Assembly (NCBI RefSeq): GCF_001514215.1
Contig: NZ_KQ948880.1
Coordinates: forward strand, 1-59,740
From: Streptomyces bungoensis
Lineage (GTDB): Bacteria > Actinomycetota > Actinomycetes > Streptomycetales > Streptomycetaceae
Direction: 5' to 3'
Length of the DNA stretch: 59,740 nucleotides
Shown here: positions 17,372-25,258 of the stretch, one piece after another
Position numbering within the stretch: the stretch's first letter is position 1
Layout: the number at the start of each line of letters is the position of its first letter
Translations under genes and position numbers: made by a program
The notes under the pieces: model-generated
Told to the model about the DNA's origin: nothing
What the model saw: only the letters and a program-made list of their open reading frames with translations
Database searches by the model: none

Positions 17372-17408
17372 AAGCGCCGTGCCGTTCCGTCCAAGGGGAA
17401 AACCGCCC

Positions 17409-20261
17409 GTGACCGTTGACTCGCCGCCCACGCCGCCCTTCCGCGACCCGCAGCTGCCGCATCCGAAGCGCGTCGACGACCTGCTGGCACGGCTCACGCT
17501 GGACGAGAAGACCGCCTTCCTGCACCAGTTCGCGCCCGCCGTCGAGCGGCTGGGCGTCGCCGCCTTCCGCACCGGCCAGGAGGCCCTGCACGGGGTGGCC
17601 TGGATGGGCCCGGCGACGGTGTTCCCGCAGGCGGTCGGCCTCGGCGCGACCTGGAACCCGGACCTGGTGCGGCGCGTGGGCGAGGCGGTGTCCCGGGAGG
17701 TCCGGGCGATGCGCGCGCTCGACGACCGGGGCGGCCTCAACGTGTGGGCCCCGACGGTGAACCTGCTGCGCCACCCGCTGTGGGGCCGCAACGAGGAGGG
17801 CTACTCCGAGGATCCGCGGCTGACGTCGGCGATCGCGACGGCGTACACGCACGGCCTGCGCGGCGACCATCCGCTCTACTGGCGCACCGCCCCCGTCCTC
17901 AAGCACTGGCTGGCGCACAACAACGAGACGGACCGGGCCACGTCGTCCGCCTCCGTCCGCCCGCGCGTCCTGCACGAGTACGACCTGCGCGCCTTCCGGG
18001 ACACGGTCGAGGCGGGCGCGGTGGCCGGCGTCATGCCCGCCTACAACCTGGTCAACGGCCGCCCCAACCATCTCTCCCCGTACCTGCGCTCCCACCTGCG
18101 CACCTGGACCGAGGAGGACCTGCTGGTGTGCTCGGACGCGGGGGCGCCGAGCAACCTGGTCGACGCCGAGCACTACTTCGACACCCACGAGGAGGCCACC
18201 GCGGCCGCCCTGCTGGCCGGCGTGGACAGCTTCACCGACCACGGCACGGACGGCTCGCCGATCACCGCGCGCGTCCGGGGGGCGCTGGAGCGGGGCCTGC
18301 TGACCGAGGCGGACGTGGACACCGCGGTGCGCCGCCAGCTCTCGGTGCGCTTCCGCCTCGGCGAGTTCGACCCGCACCACGACCCGCACCTGGCCGGCGA
18401 GTTCGACACCCCGGCGCACCGGGCGCTCGCCCAGGAGGCCGCCGAGCAGGCCGTCGTCCTGCTGAAGAACGACGACGGCCTGCTGCCGCTCGCGCCCGGC
18501 ACCCGGATCGCCGTGGTCGGCCTGCTCGCCGACGAGTGCAAGCTCGACTGGTACAGCGGCGGCCTGCTGCACCGCTCCACGCCCCTGGAGGGCCTGTACG
18601 AGCGGTTCGGCGCCGAGCGCGTGGAGTTCGCGGAGGGGGTGGACCGGGTCCGGCTGCGGACCGCGGCCGGCGCCTTCCTGCACGTGCCGGCCGCCGACGC
18701 CCCGGACGAGGCCCGGGGCGCGGAGGGCGCCCTCGACCCGGCGCTGCTGTCCGGCCGCACCGACCTGCCCCCGCTGACCACGGACCCGGCCGGCACCGAG
18801 TTCGCGCTGGTGGACTGGGGCGACGGCGTCCTCACCCTGCGCGCCCCCGACGGCCGCTACCTGTCCGTCGCCGAGGACGGCCGCCTGCGCGCCTCCGCCG
18901 ACCAGCCGGGCGGCTGGGTCGTCCAGGAGACCTTCCGTCTGGAACCCCACGGCAGCGGTCACCTCCTGAAGCACCTCGGCACGGGTCGTCACGTCCGTGT
19001 CGGCGCCGACGGCGTGAAGGTTGCCGACCCCGGCGACAACGGCGGGACCGGCGAGGTCTTCGAGGTGATCACGGTCGAGCGCGGCGAGGACGCGGTCGCG
19101 CGGGCGGCGGGCCGGGCGGACGTCGTCGTGGTGGTCGCGGGCAACGACCCGCACATCAACGGCCGCGAGACCGAGGACCGCACGACGCTGGACCTGCCGG
19201 CCCACCAACGGCGGCTGCTGGGCGCCGCCCGCGCCGCGAACCCGCGCACCGTCCTGGTCCTGACGTCGGCGTACCCCTACGCGGTGGACGTGACGCGGCT
19301 GGCGGCCGTGCTGTGGACCGCGCACGGCGGCCAGGCGGCCGGCACGGCCCTGGCCCGGATCCTGGCCGGCGACGCCTCCCCCGCGGGGCGCCTCCCGCAG
19401 ACCTGGTACGCGTCCGACGCCGACCTGCCGGACCTGCTCGACTACGACGTGATCGGCGCCCGCCAGACGTACCTGTACTTCGAGGGCACCCCCCTCTTCC
19501 CGTTCGGCCACGGCCTGTCGTACGCGAGCTTCGCCTACGACGGCCTGTCGGTCCGGGTCGCGGACGCCTCCGTGCACGTGTCCTGCACCGTCACCAACAC
19601 CGGCGACCGGACGGCCGACGAGGTCGCCCAGCTCTACGGCCGGGCCGTGGACCCGTCGGTGCCCCGGCCGCGCCGGGAGCTGCTCGGGCACCGCCGGGTG
19701 ACGCTGGCGCCCGGCGAGCGCACGACGGTGGCCTTCGACGTACCGCTGTCCGCCCTGGAGTTCTGGGACGTGGCCCAGGGCGGGTGGCGCCTGGAGCAGG
19801 GGCCGTACGAGCTCCTGCTCGGCGCCTCCAGCGAGGACGTCCGGCTGCGCACGACCCTCGCCCTCGACGGCGAGCGCCCGGCCCCGCGCCCGGTGACCCG
19901 GCGGGGTCTGGAGGGGGCGGACTTCGACGAGCAGTCCGGCATCGCGATCGTGGACCGGACGAGGCGGGCGGGTGACGCGGTGACCCCCGCGGCCGGCACG
20001 TCCGCCGAACTGGTCCACCGCTCCTGCGACTTCGCGGACGGCGTGCGCGAGGTGAGCGCCCAGCTCGCCGGCGAGGGCGTTCTGCGGCTCTCCCTGGACG
20101 GCGGCCCGGTGCTGGCCGAGCTGACCCTCCTCACGCCCACGGCCGACCCGTACACGTACACCACCGTCACGGCCCGCATCCCGGCCGTCGAGGGCGTGCA
20201 CGACGTCCGCCTCGCACTGCGCGGCCCGCTGCGGCTCGCGCACGTCGGGTTCTCCGGTTGA
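17409..20261 (+). CDS. GH3 beta-glucosidase with an internal beta-trefoil-like insert
   Basis: This 950-residue glycoside hydrolase family 3 enzyme has no signal peptide. The N-terminal barrel contains WGRNEEGYSEDP and the conserved KHW; the nucleophile is likely Asp243 in VCSDAGAP, where most relatives have SDW. The alpha/beta sandwich domain includes VVLLKNDDGLLPL and ADVVVVVAGNDPHINGRETEDR. The C-terminal fibronectin-III-like domain includes FPFGHGLSYASF. About 140 residues (roughly 412-555) interrupt the sandwich domain; phrases such as LTLRAPDGRYLSVAEDGRL and GRHVRVGADGVKV look like a fascin-type beta-trefoil. The GTG at 17409 has AAGGGG 10 bases upstream; the in-frame ATG at 17304 precedes the operator and is rejected. 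Probable role is final hydrolysis of beta-glucosyl or beta-xylosyl units from trimmed oligosaccharides. Confidence 0.9.
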   Translation: MTVDSPPTPPFRDPQLPHPKRVDDLLARLTLDEKTAFLHQFAPAVERLGVAAFRTGQEALHGVAWMGPATVFPQAVGLGATWNPDLVRRVGEAVSREVRAMRALDDRGGLNVWAPTVNLLRHPLWGRNEEGYSEDPRLTSAIATAYTHGLRGDHPLYWRTAPVLKHWLAHNNETDRATSSASVRPRVLHEYDLRAFRDTVEAGAVAGVMPAYNLVNGRPNHLSPYLRSHLRTWTEEDLLVCSDAGAPSNLVDAEHYFDTHEEATAAALLAGVDSFTDHGTDGSPITARVRGALERGLLTEADVDTAVRRQLSVRFRLGEFDPHHDPHLAGEFDTPAHRALAQEAAEQAVVLLKNDDGLLPLAPGTRIAVVGLLADECKLDWYSGGLLHRSTPLEGLYERFGAERVEFAEGVDRVRLRTAAGAFLHVPAADAPDEARGAEGALDPALLSGRTDLPPLTTDPAGTEFALVDWGDGVLTLRAPDGRYLSVAEDGRLRASADQPGGWVVQETFRLEPHGSGHLLKHLGTGRHVRVGADGVKVADPGDNGGTGEVFEVITVERGEDAVARAAGRADVVVVVAGNDPHINGRETEDRTTLDLPAHQRRLLGAARAANPRTVLVLTSAYPYAVDVTRLAAVLWTAHGGQAAGTALARILAGDASPAGRLPQTWYASDADLPDLLDYDVIGARQTYLYFEGTPLFPFGHGLSYASFAYDGLSVRVADASVHVSCTVTNTGDRTADEVAQLYGRAVDPSVPRPRRELLGHRRVTLAPGERTTVAFDVPLSALEFWDVAQGGWRLEQGPYELLLGASSEDVRLRTTLALDGERPAPRPVTRRGLEGADFDEQSGIAIVDRTRRAGDAVTPAAGTSAELVHRSCDFADGVREVSAQLAGEGVLRLSLDGGPVLAELTLLTPTADPYTYTTVTARIPAVEGVHDVRLALRGPLRLAHVGFSG

Positions 20262-20286
20262 GGGTCCGGAGCCGCCCGGCGTCAGG

Positions 20287-20326
20287 AAGGGGCCCGGCAC
20301 CGGAAGGCAGCGGTGCCGGGCCCCTT
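20287..20326. terminator. Bidirectional terminator between GH3 and SDR gene
   Basis: A 16-bp perfect stem (20287-20302 with 20311-20326) has an 8-nt loop. It is placed 26 bases after the GH3 stop and 15 bases beyond the stop of the convergent SDR gene. Confidence 0.9.
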
Positions 20327-20340
20327 CGGGTGACGGCGGT

Positions 20341-21120
20341 TCAGTGGACCGAGAACCCGCCGTCGACGAAGATCGACTGGCCGGTCACGTAGGCGGAGCC
20401 GGGACCGGCGAGGAAGACGGCGGCCCCCGCGAAGTCCCCGGCGAGCCCGTTGCGCCCGACCAGGGTGCGGGCGGCGAGCGCGGCCACCTTCTCCGGGTCC
20501 GAGGACAGGCGCGCGTTGAGCGGCGTCGGGACGAAGCCCGGCACGAGCGTGTTGCAGGTGACGCCGTACGGCGACCAGGCCTCGGCCTGGGAACGCGCCA
20601 GCGACTCCAGCGCTCCCTTGGACACCCCGTAGGCGCCGCTGTGCACGAACGCCCGGTGCGCCTGCTGGGAGGTGACGTGGATGATCCGGCCGTAGCCCCG
20701 CTCGGCCATGCCGGGCCCGAACCGCTGCCCCAGCAGGAAGGGCGCCTCCAGGTTCACCGCCATGGTGGTGTCCCACACCCGCTCGTCCAGTTCCGCCATC
20801 GGCGGCCGCAGGTTGACCCCGGCGCAGTTCACGAGGATGTCGGGCTCCCCGAACACCGCGGCCGCCGCGTCGGCGGCCGCGCGCACCCCGGTCCGGGTGC
20901 CCAGGTCCCCGCTCACCCAGCCGGCCCGGCATCCCTGCTCCGTCAACTCCTCGGCGGTCTCCTTGAGTTGCGGCTCCTTGCGGGCCAGGACCACCACCGC
21001 CGCACCGGCGCGGGCGAGCGCCCCGGCGACCGCGCGCCCGATGCCGGAGCTGCCGCCGGTCACCAGGGCGACGCGGCCGTCGAGGGAGAACAGTTCGGAG
21101 AGATAGCCCTGCGATGTCAT
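20341..21120 (-). CDS. Short-chain dehydrogenase/reductase
   Basis: This 259-residue classical SDR is a cytosolic NAD(P)-dependent oxidoreductase. The cofactor motif TGGSSGIG lies at about residues 21-28, NAG appears as NCAG, and the catalytic Ser-Tyr-Lys triad is in HVTSQQAHRAFVHSGAYGVSK. The ending FVDGGFSVH is typical. The sequence resembles sugar or gluconate 5-dehydrogenase-like SDRs, but the substrate cannot be fixed. It is convergent with GH3, which might suggest a sugar role (for example oxidation of released L-fucose). It also shares its upstream region with the TetR-type dyads before the ABM gene, so it may instead belong to that regulon. No strong ribosome binding site precedes ATG 21120. 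Confidence 0.88.
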   Translation of the reverse strand: MTSQGYLSELFSLDGRVALVTGGSSGIGRAVAGALARAGAAVVVLARKEPQLKETAEELTEQGCRAGWVSGDLGTRTGVRAAADAAAAVFGEPDILVNCAGVNLRPPMAELDERVWDTTMAVNLEAPFLLGQRFGPGMAERGYGRIIHVTSQQAHRAFVHSGAYGVSKGALESLARSQAEAWSPYGVTCNTLVPGFVPTPLNARLSSDPEKVAALAARTLVGRNGLAGDFAGAAVFLAGPGSAYVTGQSIFVDGGFSVH

Positions 21121-21169
21121 GCCCGAAGCCTACGGACGGGCACGCGCCGCATCGGACACCCCCCACTTG

Positions 21170-21218
21170 CCGACAGAAGTGTCGGGAACATCGGCTAGGA
21201 TCCCGACGCAAGTGTCGG
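21170..21218. promoter_or_regulatory. Paired operator dyads in the SDR/ABM divergent promoter
   Basis: Two 16-bp sites of form CCGAC-N6-GTCGG lie at 21170-21185 and 21203-21218. The whole block is itself part of a larger inverted repeat: CACTTGCCGACA on the left (21164-21175) mirrors TGTCGGCAAGTG on the right (21213-21224). A -10-like TAGGAT (21196-21201) sits between them. Such paired dyads over a promoter suit a TetR repressor; the TetR gene at 23450 is the obvious candidate. Confidence 0.65.
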
Positions 21219-21270
21219 CAAGTGATGCGCCGACCGTGATTCCTTCCTGCCTGAAAGACGGTGTCGAGAG

Positions 21271-21567
21271 ATGTACACGGTGATGAACCGGATTCCGGTC
21301 CCGGCGGCCGGTGCCGCGGTCTTCGAGGAGCGGTTCGCCGCGAGCATGCGCGAAACCCTGCCCGGTGTGGTCGGCCTGGTCGGTGCGCGGCTGCTGCGCC
21401 CGGAGCGGGAGGACGGCGCGTACGTCGCGGTGATGGACTTCACCTCCCGTGACGCGTTCGAGGCCTGGACCCGGTCGCCCGCCTTCCGCGCCGCCCACGG
21501 GCCGTCCGCGCGCGGGGTGGACGGCCAGGCCGAGGCGTACCGGACCGTCGCCGCCGTCGGCGCCTGA
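21271..21567 (+). CDS. ABM-domain (antibiotic biosynthesis monooxygenase-like) protein
   Basis: This 98-residue protein has the ferredoxin-like fold pattern of the ABM family: an N-terminal strand (MYTVMNRIPV), a helix with FEERFAASMRETLPGVVGLVGARLLRP, then YVAVMDFTSRDAFEAWTRSPAFRAAHG. Family members include quinone-forming monooxygenases and haem-degrading IsdG-like enzymes, usually acting as dimers; the exact reaction is not evident. It is the first gene of a four-gene unit with the FtsX-like permease 19 bp downstream, the ABC ATPase and a TetR regulator. The operators lie just upstream. Confidence 0.8.
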   Translation: MYTVMNRIPVPAAGAAVFEERFAASMRETLPGVVGLVGARLLRPEREDGAYVAVMDFTSRDAFEAWTRSPAFRAAHGPSARGVDGQAEAYRTVAAVGA

Positions 21568-21586
21568 GAGCGGACGGACCCCTCCC

Positions 21587-22705
21587 ATGTTCCTGGCCGT
21601 ACGCGACCTGCGGTTCGCCCGCGGGCGCTTCGCTCTCATCGGCGCCGTCGTCGCCATGATCGCCGTCCTCGGCGTCATCCTGTCCGGACTCGCCAGCGGG
21701 CTGGCGGACTCCGGCATCTCCTCGCTGCGCGCGTTGCCCGTGACGCACCTGGCGTTCGACAAGTCCGCCTCCGGCGAGCTGTTCTCCCGGTCCACGGTCA
21801 CCCGGGACACCTGGCGGGCCTGGGCCGCACAGCCCGGGGTGCGCGAGGCCGAACCACTGGGCCAGCAGCTCGTCCACGCCCAGCTCTCCGGCCCGGGCGG
21901 CAAGCAGCTCGACCTGGCCGTGTTCGGCGTCCGGCCGACCGGCTTCCTGGCCCCCGCGCCCGCCACGGGCAGGCCGCTGTCGGCCGACCCGAACGGCATC
22001 CTCGTCAGCGAGGAGATCGCCAAGGACGGCGTGAAAGTCGGCGACCGGCTCATCGCCGGGCAGGCGGACACGCCGCTGACCGTGATCGGCACGATCGGCC
22101 ACGCCTCGTTCGGCCACGTCGGTGTCGTCTACGCACCACTGGCCCTGTGGCAGAAGCTCCACTACGGCCTGCCGGGCGCCCTGCCGCCCGCGGCGACGGG
22201 CCAGGCGACCGCGGTGGCCCTGCGGCTCGCCCCCGGTGCCGGCACCGCCGCGATCGACCACCGGCTCGGCACGCGGACCGTCGGCAAGGCCGGCACCTAC
22301 GCGGCCTCCCCCGGCTACACCGCCGAGTCCAGCACCATGACCCTGATCCGCGGCTTCCTCTACGCCATCTCCGCCCTCGTGGTGGGCTCGTTCTTCACCG
22401 TCTGGACCATCCAGCGCCGCCAGGAGATCGCCCTGCTCAAGGCCATCGGCGCGAGTACGGGCTACATCCTGCGCGACGCCCTCACCCAGGTCGCCGTCGT
22501 CCTGCTCGCCGCCACCGCGGCCGGCACCGCCGCCGGGCTGGCGCTGGGCGGAGCCATGAACGCATCGGCGCCCTTCGCACTGAAGACCGGCCAGGTCACC
22601 GCGGCCGCACTGCTGCTCACCGCCCTCGGCCTGGCCGGAGCCGCCGTCGCGGTCCGCCGCATCACCGGAGTCCAGGCCCTCACCGCCCTGGGAGCCGACC
22701 GATGA
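21587..22705 (+). CDS. FtsX-like ABC transporter permease
   Basis: This 372-residue membrane protein of the MacB/FtsX permease type has an N-terminal transmembrane helix (FALIGAVVAMIAVLGVILSG), a large extracytoplasmic domain (about residues 45-245) and three C-terminal helices. The helix containing WTIQRRQEIALLKAIGAS is the coupling motif contacting the ATPase. ATG 21587 is preceded by GGACGGA. It overlaps the ATPase gene as ATGA. Such systems export lipoproteins, peptides or drugs, or act as mechanotransmission complexes; the substrate is unknown, but TetR linkage suggests efflux of an inducing compound. Confidence 0.9.
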   Translation: MFLAVRDLRFARGRFALIGAVVAMIAVLGVILSGLASGLADSGISSLRALPVTHLAFDKSASGELFSRSTVTRDTWRAWAAQPGVREAEPLGQQLVHAQLSGPGGKQLDLAVFGVRPTGFLAPAPATGRPLSADPNGILVSEEIAKDGVKVGDRLIAGQADTPLTVIGTIGHASFGHVGVVYAPLALWQKLHYGLPGALPPAATGQATAVALRLAPGAGTAAIDHRLGTRTVGKAGTYAASPGYTAESSTMTLIRGFLYAISALVVGSFFTVWTIQRRQEIALLKAIGASTGYILRDALTQVAVVLLAATAAGTAAGLALGGAMNASAPFALKTGQVTAAALLLTALGLAGAAVAVRRITGVQALTALGADR

Positions 22706-23421
22706 CCCACCCCACCCCCGCCGGGACCCCCGCCCCGGACTCCACCGCCGCCGCGGCCGTCCTGCGCCTGACCGACGTCACCCTGCGCCTGGGCACCGGA
22801 CAGCAGCAGGTCACCGCACTCGACGGGGTCGGCCTGTCGGTCGCCCCGGGCCGGTTCCTGGCCGTCACCGGCCCCTCCGGCTCGGGCAAGTCCAGCCTGC
22901 TCGCCGTCGCGGGCGGCCTGCAGACCCCCACCCGGGGAAGCGTCCACGTCGCCGGCGTCGACCTGACCACCCTCAAGGAGCACCAGCGCACCGCCCACCG
23001 GCGCCACCACATCGGCTACGTCTTCCAGCACGCCAACCTGCTGGCCTCCCTCACCGCCCGCGAGCAGCTCCTGCTGCCCGCCCACGTCGCGGGCCGCCTC
23101 GACGCCGCCGCCCGCCGCCGTGCCGACGAACTGCTGGACGCCGTCGGCATGACCGCCCGCGCCGACCGGCGCCCCCACCAGCTCTCCGGGGGCGAACGCC
23201 AGCGCGTCGGCCTGGCCCGCGCGCTGCTGCTCGCCCCCGAGGTCCTGCTCGTGGACGAGCCCACCTCGGCCCTCGACCGCGCCCGCGCGCGCGAGATCGT
23301 CGAGCTGCTGGCCCAGCAGACCCGCGCCCACCGCACCGCCACGGTCATGGTCACGCACGACACCGAGATACTGGACGCGGCCGACCACGTCCTCGTCATG
23401 CGGGACGGCCGGCTGACCTGA
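22702..23421 (+). CDS. ABC transporter ATP-binding protein (LolD/MacB type)
   Basis: This 239-residue ATPase has Walker A GPSGSGKS, Q-loop FQHANLLASLTAREQ, signature LSGGERQRVGLARAL, Walker B VLLVDEPTSALD and H-loop VMVTHD. It starts at ATG 22702, overlapping the permease stop, so stoichiometric coupling is expected. It powers the adjacent FtsX-like permease at the cytoplasmic face of the membrane. The TetR gene follows 28 bp later. Confidence 0.94.
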   Translation: MTHPTPAGTPAPDSTAAAAVLRLTDVTLRLGTGQQQVTALDGVGLSVAPGRFLAVTGPSGSGKSSLLAVAGGLQTPTRGSVHVAGVDLTTLKEHQRTAHRRHHIGYVFQHANLLASLTAREQLLLPAHVAGRLDAAARRRADELLDAVGMTARADRRPHQLSGGERQRVGLARALLLAPEVLLVDEPTSALDRARAREIVELLAQQTRAHRTATVMVTHDTEILDAADHVLVMRDGRLT

Positions 23422-23449
23422 CCCCGGCCTCGAAAGGCACTCCCGCGCC

Positions 23450-24022
23450 ATGCCCAAGATCAACGCCGCCACGGTCGCCGAGCACCGGGCCCAGCAACGC
23501 GCCGCGCTGATCCGGGCAGCCGTCGACATCCTCGTCGAGCAGGGCGCCACCGCGGTCACCCCGGCCGCGGTCGGCGCCCGGGCGGGACTGGCCCGCTCCA
23601 GCTTCTACCAGTACTTCCCCTCCGGCGCGGCCCTGCTGGCAGCCGTCGTCGAGGAGTCCTTCACCGCCGCGAACGCCGCCCTCGCCCGGGCGCTCGACAC
23701 CGTGAGCGACCCCGCGGACCGCATCGACGCCTTCGTCCGGACCGAACTCCGCCTCGCCGCCGATGGCATGCACCGCCCGGCCGCCGCCCTCATGCGCGCG
23801 GAACTGCCCCGGGAGTGCCGCGACCGCGTCCACGAGCTCCACCTCGTGCACTACGCGCCGCTCCAGTCGGCGATCGCCGCCCTCAGCCCCGCCCACCCGC
23901 AGCTGACCGCCCAACTAATCGGCGGCCTCCTCCAGGCCGCCATGACGGCCGTGGAACACGGGGCCGACCCCGAGGACGTCGCCGACCGGGCCCTGCACCT
24001 GGTGCGCCACGGGCTCGACTGA
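23450..24022 (+). CDS. TetR-family transcriptional regulator
   Basis: This 190-residue regulator has an N-terminal helix-turn-helix in about residues 15-60 (ALIRAAVDILVEQGATAVTPAAVGARAGLARSSFYQYFPS) and a helical ligand-binding C-terminal domain. It is the last gene of the ABM-permease-ATPase unit and most likely represses that unit through the CCGAC-N6-GTCGG pair at 21170-21218. The ligand is unknown, but it may also be the exporter's substrate. Confidence 0.92.
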   Translation: MPKINAATVAEHRAQQRAALIRAAVDILVEQGATAVTPAAVGARAGLARSSFYQYFPSGAALLAAVVEESFTAANAALARALDTVSDPADRIDAFVRTELRLAADGMHRPAAALMRAELPRECRDRVHELHLVHYAPLQSAIAALSPAHPQLTAQLIGGLLQAAMTAVEHGADPEDVADRALHLVRHGLD

Positions 24023-24213
24023 CAGCCGTCGGCCGGGCAGACGGTCGCGGTCTTCCCGTAGGGGCTGTTACCTGAAACGCGGAACAGGCGACACTCACCT
24101 TTCCAGTTGATGGGAAATCCGCTTTTCACTGCCTACCCTGTGAGCGAATCAGCGGGGGAACTCGATCGCATTCGGCGGAGTGAAGCAGCGGTCATCACCA
24201 TCGGAGATCACGC

Positions 24214-25140
24214 ATGAACGGCCAGAGCAATTCCCAAGAGGTCCCTCGGCGTCAATTCTTCGCCCTTTCCGGCGCTGTGGGAGCGGCGGCGCTCCTGGCC
24301 GGTGCGGCGGGGACCGGGAACGCGGCAGCCGGCCCGGTGCCCGGGACGCCCGCACCCGACCCGTGCGCCCCCACCCCCGCTCCCCCCGGATCAGGGGCGA
24401 GCCCCTGCCCCCCTGCGCAGTTCCAGCGCCTGTGCGGCAGCCCGGCCGACAACGACCCGCTGTGGAACGACGTCCAGTACTGCACGCACGGGACGATCCC
24501 GCCGCCGCCACAGCTCCCGCCCGACTGCCTGAAGACGACTCCCGATTACGTCGTACTGCACGGCAAGCCGGAGAACCCGCACAACTACCTGCTGGTTCCC
24601 ACGTGCCGGATCACCGGCATCGAGTGCCCGTTCCTCACGACCCCGGGCGTGGAGAACTACTGGGACGACGCGTGGCAGAACGCGAGAAGCGGGGGGAGCG
24701 TGCCCGTCCAGTATCCGAATATCGGATTGGGCATCAACTCGCAGGGCATCCGCAGCCTCAACCAGTTGCACATCCACATGGCCGGCGTCCAGGCGAGTAC
24801 GCAGCGGCGGCTGCAGGATCTCGAATCGATGGGCCGCATGGCCTTCCAGCCCTCGGACTGGGCGAAGCCCGGGAGTCAGGCACTGATCACGGGTCGCCCG
24901 GGCACCGGGGGGGATCGCACCTACCGGATCCTCAGGCTGCCGAACCTCGCGCAGAACCTGTTCAGGCTGCTGTACGACAACGTGGTGCAGCCGGCCGGGC
25001 TGGACATGGCGAACGAGACACTGATCGTGGTTCCGAAGATGTCCGCCACCGGGTTCGCCGGGTCCTTCTACGTCCTCAACAGTGACACCTCGCTCCACGA
25101 CGGTACGAGCACGTGCGACAAGTTGCTGGTGTACACCTGA
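24214..25140 (+). CDS. Exported CDP-diacylglycerol pyrophosphatase (Cdh family)
   Basis: This 308-residue protein shares the Cdh pattern with the E. coli enzyme: YVVLHGKPENPHNYLLVPTCRITG, then ECPFLTTPGVENYWDDAWQ, then GINSQGIRSLNQLHIHM. The HIT-superfamily catalytic histidines lie in LHIHM. Cdh hydrolyses CDP-diacylglycerol to CMP and phosphatidate. The N-terminus has a twin-arginine signal (PRRQFFALSG, hydrophobic run, GNAAAGP), so it would act outside the cytoplasm, and a Pro/Ala/Cys-rich linker follows (about residues 40-70). ATG 24214 follows GGAG at 7 bases. It is monocistronic, flanked by the TetR gene and a strong terminator. Several cysteines could form disulfides. Confidence 0.85.
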   Translation: MNGQSNSQEVPRRQFFALSGAVGAAALLAGAAGTGNAAAGPVPGTPAPDPCAPTPAPPGSGASPCPPAQFQRLCGSPADNDPLWNDVQYCTHGTIPPPPQLPPDCLKTTPDYVVLHGKPENPHNYLLVPTCRITGIECPFLTTPGVENYWDDAWQNARSGGSVPVQYPNIGLGINSQGIRSLNQLHIHMAGVQASTQRRLQDLESMGRMAFQPSDWAKPGSQALITGRPGTGGDRTYRILRLPNLAQNLFRLLYDNVVQPAGLDMANETLIVVPKMSATGFAGSFYVLNSDTSLHDGTSTCDKLLVYT

Positions 25141-25198
25141 CGCTCCCCCGGCGCAGGACGTGCCCGACGCGGGCAGGTCACCGGGCACAGGACGTGAG

Positions 25199-25239
25199 AC
25201 AACGGCCGGAGCCCCCGCACAGTGGGCTCCGGCCGTTGT
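25199..25239. terminator. Bidirectional terminator between cdh-like gene and aldehyde dehydrogenase
   Basis: A 16-bp perfect stem (25199-25214 with 25224-25239) around a 9-nt loop lies between convergent stop codons at 25140 and 25259. Confidence 0.9.
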
Positions 25240-25258
25240 GTGACCTGTTCGTGGCAGG

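Larger units (their letters stand above)
17077..17408. other. Divergent promoter region between the transporter operon and GH3
   Basis: This 332-bp region lies between two divergent start codons. It contains two TCGAAGCGCTTCGA palindromes, 17177-17190 (about 100 bp from the lipoprotein start) and 17358-17371 (about 40 bp from the GH3 start), so each transcription unit has its own operator. AAGGGG at 17393-17398 is the GH3 ribosome binding site. No small gene is evident. Confidence 0.8.

Noticed and set aside
17073..20300. Long minus-strand open frame opposite GH3
   Set aside because: It has no recognisable motifs and an Arg/Gly/Val-rich shadow composition; GH3 motifs on the plus strand are unambiguous.
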